Shown piece after piece: positions 35,112 to 45,616 of a DNA stretch of 64,000 bases. A model generated the notes under the pieces. It ran no database searches. It worked only from the letters and a program-made list of their open reading frames with translations, and was not told the DNA's origin. The stretch spans positions 12,882,881-12,946,880 of the forward strand of contig CM032797.1 of NCBI GenBank assembly GCA_019155185.1, read 5' to 3'. Source of the DNA: Beaufortia kweichowensis (Eukaryota > Chordata > Actinopteri > Cypriniformes > Gastromyzontidae). Within the stretch, counting starts at the first letter, position 1. The number at the start of each line of letters is the position of its first letter. The translations under genes and the position numbers were made by a program.

Positions 35112-37097
35112 TCATTCCACATCAGCGTTCTCCTCTTCATCAGGACAAGCTGCAAACTCTTTTTCTGGTAGCAGACCATAGTCATTTAGGAAGTTTTCCA
35201 CGTCTGTGGCAAAGAACTCCTCTTTCATGTTTTTCGTAATGCACAGGAAGTTACCCAACAGCTCTCCGGCCTTGTACACCAGCAGAGCGGGCAGAACGTC
35301 TTCTGAAAAGCGCTCACCTGCTCCTGTAGCAGAAGCCTGAATTCGACAGAATTTGACGCTGGGATATTCTGTTGCCAGGCAGGTCAGGCAGTTGTTGAGG
35401 GTGTCGCAGCCTTTAATCCCATCATCATAGATGTGCACCACTACTAGGGTCAGATGATGTTCTTTCTCAATGACCTCCAGGAAAGCCTCTCCACTTTCTA
35501 ACTCAAAAATGGCATCGAACTTGGGGCCAAAGCTCAGACGCTCGTGCATCTCCTGCATGCACTGCTTCCGATACTTACGCAGACAACTTTCGTCCTCCTC
35601 TTTGATCATCTCGTATTCCTGCATGCTCATCTGGAAGCGTGAGCAGATATAATAAGATATAAACCATGCAAAGAAACTCTTTACAGTATACTGTACCAGT
35701 CAAGACACCAAGACATAATTGAAGTCCTAAATCTTTTTGAGCTAAATCTATGCCTGAATGCACAATGAATGTGCATTAACATTCGTTGGGTTTACCTCAA
35801 CCCTAAGTTAATACATTTGAAGTTGATACTTTACTATTGATAATAGTCAAATACTTTACTAAAATAGTAACAATTAAGAATGTGTAGGTGTGTCCAGACT
35901 GTTGACTTATAGTAAACTCAGACAATCTCCCGGGTGTGTCACATGTAATAATTAAATCTCTGAGGTATTTCATGAAGTACAAAGTGATGGTTAATCAATC
36001 TGTAATGAAGTCGTTTGTTGTCATTTTAATTGTGTTGAGGACGTTTACCTTGCGGTTAAACTTTTCCTGCGTGTTGTCATTACTGGATTTTGGGTTGGAC
36101 ATCTGTCTGAGGAGCTCTCTCTTGTTAGGAGGCATGCTGTCGTGGTCCTCACTCTCCAGTTTAAACCTCCTCCAGTCATAAATAACCCCTTTGGGCCCTG
36201 AAATGCATGTGTTTGCATGTATAATGTGCATGATTTTGCAATGTAAGATCTTGAACACACAGTTTTAATTTTATTTAATCAACCACCTTGGCTATTCAAA
36301 TGTTAGATGGATACATAGCACATATTTTACAGCTTGGTGCTTTTGAAAAAAACTCATATTTAGAGGAATTGGTGTACATGTGTACAGCTTAAATTCATAC
36401 AAAATGAATGTAGGATGAATCAAGTAGTAATAACACATTTTGAACTGGTTGACTGAAGCTAAAGATTTTTTAGATGCACCTCATATTTTTTCCAAATCTG
36501 TAATACTTTCTTTATTCGCTAATTGTCATGGGTGTATCAGTATAGTGTGGGATAGTCCAGTATTATCTCACCATTACTGTACATAATGACTAGATGTTGA
36601 TAGGATGTGTTCTGCAATCAAGGTGATACTTTTTGTTGTGGATTTTTCTTAGATGGTAACAACAAATACATTGCTAAACTGTTTGCTTTACATTATTATT
36701 GGCAGGTGCTTATTTAAGGCATGTGAATTTTTCTGTATCTCAACAAATAGAGCATTGAATTGAATGCAGTTTAAGTCACTTTGGATAAATACATCTGCCA
36801 AATGCATAAATGTAAGTCTAATGCAAGGCAGATGTGTTTAGACATCTGTTCAAACTGCTATGCCCGGTTTCACCTTAAACCTAGTTCCACAATGAAACGT
36901 TAACGTTTGAGCTGTCTTAACTGATCTGATAACTTAAAATATATCAGTGTCATTCTTTTGTCTCAAGTAATGCACATCAGTAATGTTTTTTTCTTTAAAT
37001 TATGTTTATAAAAACGTCTTAAATGCCCTAATGTAACTACTTTTGTCAAACCTGTTTGTGTTGCTGGCAGTTCTTCATTCTCAGTTGACCCTGACAT
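35112..37097 (-). CDS. pdc: Phosducin
   Basis: Photoreceptor/pineal protein that binds transducin beta-gamma and so tunes light responses. Three coding exons on the minus strand: 37052-37097 (start MSGSTENEELPATQT), 36049-36197 and 35112-35630, totalling 238 codons (237 residues; human 246). The N-terminal Gbeta-gamma-binding motif GPKGVIYDWRRFKLESED straddles the first splice. The last exon codes the thioredoxin-like domain and an acidic tail (CPDEEENADVE). The PKA site RKMS (Ser67, equivalent to mammalian Ser73) is assembled across the second splice, so both isolated exons lack it. The start exon continues upstream to an acceptor at about 37124, so at least one non-coding exon lies further right; I could not place it. 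Confidence 0.95.
36731..36816 (+). mobile_element. Truncated tRNA-derived SINE
   Basis: The segment ends ctttggataaatacatctgccaaatgcataaatgta, the characteristic tail of cypriniform tRNA-derived SINEs. It is preceded by a decayed B-box-like part (tctcaacaaatagagcatt). The 5' part is lost. Confidence 0.65.
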
Positions 37098-37638
37098 GAC
37101 TTCCCTGGAATCTTCTGTGAAGACCTGATGATAAAAATGAATGAATAAGAAAACTCATTGAAATATAAGAAATGGTTGCATTTTGTAATACAGTGTCTGC
37201 TTATTTTATTACACAATAACTTCATTTCATCTGTAAAAGATGGAGGCTTGTGTTGGCTGGTGTAAATGTTCGGATGTATTATACAAAGTAGTTTATATTT
37301 CTGTTTATAAGATGTTGACACTGTCAGATCTTGTTACAATTATCCAGGTTAAGGTGGAATTAGCAGATTATTCTGTTATACAGAAGTTGATGGATTAGAT
37401 TAAAATCAGATTATATTATGTGTAATGGATATGGTTTGAATGAATGCCTGAAATCAGTTGTTTTCTTGTAAAAGTACATCTAAAGCCTCAGTGATTACTT
37501 ACTTATGGCTCTTTAATGATAGATTGAATCAACAGACTGCCTAAGCCAAGGGTTAGCTGGTGTTTTACCAAAAAATACATTGTCTTCTACAGAGGTCTTC
37601 AACCATTACATGCATAACTATTAACTATTCATTTTTCT

Positions 37639-37834
37639 TAAAGGGATAGTTCACTCAAAAAAAAAAAATTATGTCATAATTTTGAAACCCTTATGTCATT
37701 CAAACCCTGTATATGATTCTTTCTTTTGTGGATATTTTGCAAAATGCTGGTTACCTGCACCCAAAATATCTTTGTTCTGCTGAAGCAAGAAAGTCATACA
37801 GGTTTGACATGACATGGGTGAACTATCCCTTTAA
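37639..37834. mobile_element. Complete fold-back MITE
   Basis: About 195 bp with inverted ends: aaagggatagttcactc on the left and gggtgaactatcccttta on the right. The interior halves (cattcaaaccctgtatatgattctttctttt and aagaaagtcatacaggtttgacatgac) are also complementary. This is the best-preserved copy in the window of the family found in rxrg and tpr introns. Confidence 0.8.
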
Positions 37835-40800
37835 GGTTATTTCAAATGTATTTGGGTTTTAACCAAATCAAGGCCTTTGTCACAATAGTGTTACGGCTAC
37901 TGTATAGTGTCTTTGCTGACCCTGGGTCCTTGATCATGTGTATGAAAAACATTAAACATGCCTACAGTGGTTATACTGTAAACTGTTTCTAATCTGTTGT
38001 CAAGTGGCCTACTATGCTCCTGTATCGTTGCAACTGTATCATTAATTGCACAGAACTAAATAGTACGAAATCTCATTCTTACCTGACGGTTTGCTGTAAC
38101 TATCTGTCTGTGCTCTGTTGTCGTCTGGCTTTGTCTGCATTGACATCATGGTTACATCTTAGTAATAATTTAGGGTCATGTAATAGGATTACTGCAGAGG
38201 AATTAAATCTGCTCTATTTAATGTCTCTATCCAAAGGACAGGAACAGATAGGTTGACAAAATACAGCCTCGAGGTCACTTACAGATTTTAAACGAAACCT
38301 GTGTGATCAGGTTACTTTATCCATAACTAATTTGATAAACAACAGTTTAGTAAAAGCATTTTTATGTATCATAGAAAGCTAGACCTTTTCTCTGAACTAT
38401 ATGCTCTGAGTTAATATTGCAATAACTTATAGAACAGATCATTTTTAGTTCAAAGCCTGCCTTTGTGAAAGTTACATTCATCTTACATTGTCTTACATTT
38501 GTCGAAAGGCAGGAAAAAACAAATAACATTTGTCTAGAAAAAGGAAATAATAGCTGTAATGAAAGTATGTCTGTTTTATTTGTTTATAGCTAGTGGTCAC
38601 TAGATGGTGGTAAATTCCACTTCAGGTTAAGAAGTGAGCAGAGACATCCCTCAGCGCCTCCACACCTATGACATCAGCAAATCCACACATATATCTGTGT
38701 TGGCAATCTGCCACCAGTTGCTTACAGTCATCTCTGGACGTTAGTTACCACGCACACCCTGCATGCTGACACACTTTATTGAGGCATGGGAATTTACACA
38801 ATTATTTTGTGTTCTCATCCTTTTATTATTGTGGTAATAGTCACTATACAAGCACGAGTCTAAAGACTAAATAAATATATAAAAACATGCTATAATAAGG
38901 TTCAATTAATTAAATAATGCAATAACAGTAGATAGTACATTAGCTAACTAACAACAAGCTATATATTTTTAGAGTTTTGTAAAGGAATTTATTTGCGGAC
39001 ACAATTTATATATATTTTTTATTTTAATCCACTTTTAATGTTTTCCAAATGTAAAATACAGTTTTTATGTCAACAGTGAGGATAGAAAACTTTTGTTGAG
39101 TGTCCAAATAAATGTGGATTATAGAAGAGGCACTCTTTATTTTGGCTTTTCACAACAGTTTAAATCAAAAAGGTTTTAACATGATTAGAAATATAAACTC
39201 ATTCAAGTAAAAAGTAGTTTCTGTCTATGCAGAGTATGGTGTATGGCAGGAGTATGGCAGAGCCTGGCACAAGCTTTTGTGTAATAAGTGAAAGTTTGAG
39301 GGAAGTATAAATCTCCGCACTTACTACAGACTTCCTGAATTACATTTCTGTGCGTGCGTGCGTGTATGCATGCATGCGTGTTTGTGTATGGGTGGTCTCA
39401 CTTCCGACCTCATATGGTCTTTTGGTTTTATAATAACCTGCAGCGGATATGACGCTGTAAACATCTCGCAACACTCGTGAACTCAATGCTGGATTGTTTA
39501 AACAGTCTTCACCGGTCAGGAATGCTTGAGTTCGTGCAGACTTTGTAACAAGAAAGGTTAAAAGAGTGAAACACAGTGACGTCTTAGATATTCCCCTGTT
39601 GCACATACCCGAATTACTTCTGGGACTAATAAATAATGTTAATTTGTTTTTTTTCCTGCAATGGTGTTGCCTCATATGATTTAATCTTGTATTGTTGGTA
39701 TGGTTTTAGATAATCACTAATCTTTTGGAATTATCTTGCAAATGTAAAAAATGCAACCCTGCCTCTCAAGTAACAAATTGGATTGACACTTGATGTCAAC
39801 ACCTTGTTTACAACCTAAACAAATCCCTAGGCCCATAAATCCTGTTTCACAAGTGAGACCTCATGTGACTATAATAAAAATTGATTTGTGGCAGTTAAGT
39901 TTGTCTGAACTTGTCCAAGATTCTTTTTAAATAAAACACTACATTTTTAAAGCTGTCATCAAATCATTCTGTCTATCATCACAATGTCAAAATAATGAAT
40001 AAAAGGTTGTAAGAAGGTTTAGTTCATTCATATAAGATGACACATCTATATCACATCTTTGAATTTGACATTGTTCACTTGAAGCCATAGCCGTTTATTA
40101 TTATGTGTTCTCGTTTTGTTTTATTGCTCTACACCATTTGCTATACACATTTAAGCATAAAAGCATTTTAAAATAATAAATATAAAAACTTCCATTGTTC
40201 AGAGAGAAAATCTCTCCATCAGCCTGCAGGTAGCAGCTCAAGAGCAGGGAAATCCATCTGTTCTCCCGCTGTGGCACATTTTTTTGTATTAGTATTAATT
40301 AAGCAAACATGCAGTAGTGACCTAACGCAAGAGATTCCTTCTCCAGCTATCTTTCTAGTATTGCAAATCTGCTCCAGTAATTGGACGTATTCATTATTTT
40401 CATTTACTTATTTATTTATTTGCTGAAAAGTCCCCACCACATTTTACAACAAAGTTACGCCAATGCTTGAAGCATACTTTATTGGACTTGGACTGTAATT
40501 GTACATTTTTAACTTCCATTTCTGGACCAGATTTTATTTAACAAAACTTAATGCAAGACCAAACATTTTAATAAAAAGCTGAATCCATCAAAATTGTGTT
40601 GCTTTACATACCATATGTTTTATATAATGCTTGGTTGTATATTTTCTTGGTATCGTGTGTTCAGAATGAATGCTTGGATACTGTTATGGAAAATCAGGTG
40701 GAGTAAGGTGTGAACATGTTTGATTTGCTGGATTAATTTTGTGCTCTTGGACTCTAGCGCTCCATAGAAACATAGTTACAGTTTTGTAAATATACAAAGT

Positions 40801-41146
40801 CATTGTGAATGATGGGGACATGATGTGAATGAACACGTGTATGATTTTATGTGATTACATAAGGCGTGCAAATCTAGGGTAGATCTTTACAGTATGTGCA
40901 TGAAATATATGATACTGAGTGAAAGTTTTGCTTTGTAAAGGAGTTTCTTTGTAACACTAAAGACATTTTCCACAAATAGGATAGGGCTTGACAATTAACA
41001 TTTTGACATTGAAATGCCAATTTCGCTCATTTTCATTTGGACTATATAAGATGGACTATATAAGTGAAGTACTACAGGATATTTAATAAGGTCATGGGGG
41101 AAATTTTCAACATAGCACTTGTCAAACTTTTGCTGGTAAACGGCAT

Positions 41147-41225
41147 AACTATGACCAACACCAGACCAGCACTGACCAATTTAAAACCAGCTAAGACCAG
41201 CATGGAAATTCATGTTGGTCTGTTT
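41147..41225. repeat. Decayed CCAGC minisatellite
   Basis: Successive degenerate units such as aacaccagaccagcactgac, ttaaaaccagctaagaccag and catggaaattcatgttggtc resemble the ctggt/accag tandem repeat frequent in cyprinid genomes. Confidence 0.5.
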
Positions 41226-44200
41226 CAAGACTCTTACAGACGGAGGAAAGACTATGACTACAGCTCAGGGGAAGTGGGGTTTTTTTTAAACAGAGACATG
41301 GTTCTGTAATTATCATTAATTTGTTACTGAATCTATTGGATAATGATCGTTTCTTTCCCAGAAATGCTGTAAGCAGCACAGCATAAGCTACTCTCTTCTA
41401 TAATTCATCCCATTACAGCCACTGATGGCTGAAAAGTGTTTTTCCACTGTTTCACTGCATTAGTGTAGAGGGCTCTGAACTAGTTAAAACTAGCTTCCCT
41501 CAAAATTCTCTCCTTAGTGATGTCATTTAAAACTCATATGCGGGTCAGAGCGGATAACAGTCATCATAGATTTCTTAATGTGATTTCAAATTTGTCTGGT
41601 ATTCTATAAAAAATCACATTATGACCATATGTGAAATAGTTTGGACCAGTGGTCTTTGAACTTTTTAGGACAAGTATTACCTTAGTTTAAATCAGATCAG
41701 TATTACTTTTTTAGGCAAACGTTTGAATTTTAGACTTTTTTATCTTTTTAATTAGCTTTTTAAAAGCTTAAAACTTTAGTGTCTTATTTCATTATAGATA
41801 ATAAGCTCAAAATACATATGCAGGAAAACAAGGTCACAGATTTATAGCAATAACATCTTGCCCTTTTCTGTTTTTTAATTTACAGTAAAACATTTACTAT
41901 TCACATTACACACCACACATAACAATACATTCAATTTTGAATTAACATTTTGTAATGCATACAAACCACTGGCTTTTTGGATTATTGAATTATATTTAAC
42001 ATTGCAATGTGTGTAAAATTTTTGAAACATATTTTATATATTTTGCTCTTTTTACATATATTTTATTTATTTTTATACTTTGCTCTGCAAAATTATCCCA
42101 CAAAGTAGGTGGCCAAAGCTCTCTCTTTCACTTTTTTCCAGGCACTCTGCCATCCATTCAAACCACAAGAGGTTCTCAGTCCCAACTTTGTGTGTGATGT
42201 CCGATGTGCTTCCGAGCAGAGAATGAACCCCAGAATGCAGACAGACAAAAAGCCATATGTAAGAAATTCCACAAGCACTAAATAAATCATGCGACAGCCT
42301 TGCTAAACACAGGTTTACTGTTAATACAGACTGATGAGTACAGTTATTCTAACAGCTTTACAGTAATTCATGAGTAAGTCGGAAAAATGTGTTCAAGTCT
42401 GGTTGTTGTCTATACAGTAAGGTAGAGAAACCAGTCGGTGTACTAAAGTAGTTCTTAATATTTGCAGAAAAAATCAGACAGGATCTTACGCCCCACACAA
42501 AACAAACAATAAGGTCTGTGTCCCTAGCAACAGGCCTTGCCTGAGAGATTAGAAAAATGCATGCCGGTTGTGAGCTGCAGGAATGTGACAGTTCCCTTAA
42601 AAGTCCATTACATCCGGTCTAAAAAACAGTCATCCACTGTCTACATCAGATGTTTAAACTTGCGCCTTCACATGTTTATATACTTGAGATAGCAGACTTA
42701 CAGTTTTCCCCCTATGAGTCAGACCAGAAATGGCAGCAATATACTGAGAATTCACTAATAATTTTCAACCCAAAAAAAAGGTTCCACTTATTCTTATAAT
42801 CTTTTTATAATCTTATAATTCTCTATAATCTTTTTGATCACTATATTGATTTTGTTTTTTTAAGGGGATGCGTGAACAAATATAAGATGCGTAAGATGAG
42901 GTTCTCAAGTCATTTATTTCTGTTTGTAATACTTTTGTTTGTATAACTTTTATATGATTTTTGCAGTGGTGGTGTTACTGAACATTGTCCTCCTTTATTG
43001 AATTCATAGTTTATGTTTCATGTTACCACATTGAGCTTCATTGAATCCAATGTCAAAAGAAATAGTCCTTTAACAGTTCATCATATTTTGTGTTGTAAAC
43101 AAAAACTATTAGCACTACAATTACAAACCATAACCATATGTACTATACAAAATAAAAGTTTCTTTAGATGTCACACTAGTAAAACCATCTGGAGGACCTG
43201 TAAGCTCTAGACTATGACTTCACGCTAATGATGTTATCAATACTGTTTGTCAAAACTAAACAGCATCTGTCTTGTTGTGTAATGTTCTTTGCTGTCATTT
43301 GGCTGGGGAACTCTCTTAGTCATTCACACTTCAGAAACTGCCATTCTCTAAACTCATAAAGTGGGCGGAGCTCATTTTATCATCAGGTGTAACCTTCTGG
43401 TGACCTGCATCAAAGACCATAAAAGGAGAATTTAGTTAATATTATGCAAGCACGACAATCTAGTGTATATACACCTTAACTAAAATTAAATGATTTTTTT
43501 TTCAAGAAAACATTTGCAAAGGAACATGCCAATACAAAACTGAATGACATCTTTGTGATGGGTCCTCATCTGTTTACACAATCACAGCAGTGTAGTAATA
43601 AATTACGTTATTGTTGAAATCAAAATGATATATATCTGTATGTGTGTGTCAATGGCAGGTCAGCCATTGCTTGGTGTCTAGTATTGGTTGTGTCACTAAA
43701 GTGTTTATCATCAGTTTGTCATAGTTGACAAATCATGTTGTTTAAATCACAATTTAAACATGCTTGTAAAATACACCGACAAGCAGATATTTTGTTGCTT
43801 ATTTATGTTAGATATTAACTTTGAAAAGGGTGCACAACTTTCATTATAATACTTTTCAGATGTGACAATCACTGTCTAAGTTTGCTCAGTGGTTTTAACC
43901 TGCTTTAACTTATCCTTAATAGCCAACTTTTTTATATATCAGGCGGTTTTCATACCTTTCTCTTTCGCAATGCACGTGCAATGAGCATGTGATGTGAGTT
44001 TTGTAATCTAAACTGCACAAGTGATTTGTCACCTTCCTTCACCTTTGTGAGTGTTGAGCTGAATACATCAAGTCCTTTGTGATTCAACTGCCCCTTTTCC
44101 CCAAATTAAACACCATCTTTCTCTTCCCACTGTCAGTTAGGCCAAAGGAAGAAAACATTTTTCAGTGGCTTTGTTAGGCATGCTTGTTCTTGTATAAAGC

Positions 44201-44790
44201 CTTAAGCTTATTCCTCCAACGTTTTCAGTAACACCCAAAGATGTCTGTACAATGGTAGCCCAGTTTCACTAATGAATTCCTTTTATTCAGTTTTAGCTGT
44301 TCAGACACACCTTTAGTGCCATGGAACAGAAAGTCTTTTCTTATGTGAAAATACTACATACCTACACCAAGTGACAACTCGCATGCTTTGTATTATTAAT
44401 CTAATCTCTTAAACATAAAGAGGTTCTCTTAGTCACAGAGAACCTCAAGTTTTCTGTATTGTCTGTTGCCTGAAACAAGTAATCTGCACCTTCTTCCAGG
44501 TTCATTGCAGTCAGCATGCATCACATCATGTAAAAATTGAGCTTACCAAGCCAATATTAGTCCAGGTGTTTTCTGTATAATGGTTATGTGTGGCAAACTC
44601 ATTTTGACAAACAAACAGTGTTTGCATGTTTTGTATTAGCTGTCTGTGTCGTTGCTCAAAAGAGTCACTTTGTATGGACAGTAATATTTACAAATAAAGC
44701 TGCTAGTAGCAATTTCGGGGTTTTGCATACTGTAGATTTTAACTTAATACAGTCCACAGGATAAAACAGTAGAATAATTTATTTAGGTTC

Positions 44791-45050
44791 TACACTAAAA
44801 AAGGATGTGTTATTTTTTAACACATTTTTTGTGTTATGCTGTCTAACACATAAATGTGTCATTTTGTGTTAAATACATAAAAGGGACAACACATGTTGAG
44901 TTGAAAGTAACACAAGTTGAGTTAAAAGTAACACAAAATGTGGTTTTTAAATTAACACAAAGATGTGTCTAGTTAGGGACAACACATCTGTGTGTTGTCT
45001 CTAACTAGACACATCTTGTGTTATTTTAACACATCTGTTTTTAGAGTGTA
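44791..45050. mobile_element. MITE with nested hairpin near ptgs2 3' end
   Basis: Bounded by tacactaaaaaaggatgtgttattttttaacac on the left and gtgttattttaacacatctgtttttagagtgta on the right, which are imperfect inverted repeats. Inside, 44956-44987 and 44990-45020 form a second fold-back of about 30 bp (cacaaagatgtgtctagtta against taactagacacatcttgtg). No coding capacity. Confidence 0.75.
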
Positions 45051-45054
45051 GTGA

Positions 45055-45205
45055 TTGCAATGATAGCTTAATTGGTGGAGCATGGCTGAGGTTGCTTGAA
45101 GTTATAAAACATGATGATAAAATGATGATAATGATAAAATGTATGCCTCAGTGCACTGTAAGTTGATTTGGATAAAATCCAAATGCATAAATGTAATATA
45201 ATATA
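45055..45205 (+). mobile_element. tRNA-derived SINE copy
   Basis: Starts with a decayed tRNA-like head (gatagcttaattggtggagcatggctgaggttg) and ends gcactgtaagttgatttggataaaatccaaatgcataaatgtaat. It directly abuts the preceding MITE. Confidence 0.65.
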
Positions 45206-45249
45206 ATACACTACAGAAAAAAAACACAAATTAATAAAACAACACTAAA

Positions 45250-45616
45250 CTTGTAGTTTATAAAATTTTATTCACAAAATGCACCTTGTCAGAATTTACT
45301 TGGAATGAATTTACAATATTCAACAAATATCATTTACATTCAAAATTATTAAAAAAATCCTCAGGTTTTTGAGAAAACAACTGATGTAACAGCTGGGCTT
45401 TTTTCTTTCAAGTATGTGTCAAGGAATGTTTTTTTATAAATCAACATAACAATAAATAACACTACAAAATAACAATCTGTCGATACAAATCACCCAGCAA
45501 TAAATAAATAATTCTCATAAATTATTCAAATAAATTACAAAATAAATAAAAACTTGATGTAAAACATTACATCAAGTATGAGAGTACAGACACTACGGCA
45601 TTATTCTGATGTGCAG
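45250..45616 (-). promoter_or_regulatory. ptgs2 3' UTR with AU-rich elements
   Basis: On the minus strand this begins after the ptgs2 stop. Between 45451 and 45550 it contains a cluster of ATTTA pentamers, including overlapping TTATTTATT-type nonamers. Such AU-rich elements destabilise COX-2 mRNA in mammals. A poly(A) signal (AATAAA on minus) lies at 45267-45272. Confidence 0.7.

Larger units (their letters stand above)
37125..45240. other. Gene-free region between pdc and ptgs2
   Basis: Eight kilobases without a supportable coding exon. It holds the pdc upstream region, SINE and MITE copies listed separately, a GT/GC-rich simple repeat at about 39345-39390 and a decayed CCAGC-type minisatellite at about 41147-41225. 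A minus-strand open frame at 39340-39675 has no recognisable protein. This is where pdc promoter elements and distal ptgs2 3' sequences would lie, but I can mark no site with confidence. Confidence 0.55.

Noticed and set aside
39340..39675. Minus-strand 111-codon open frame between pdc and ptgs2
   Set aside because: No recognisable domain. Its C-terminal end reads through a GT/GC simple repeat, and no splice partners were found. It could contain a pdc non-coding exon, but I cannot support that.
41064..41309. 81-codon plus-strand open frame
   Set aside because: It spans the decayed CCAGC minisatellite and shows no protein-like conservation.
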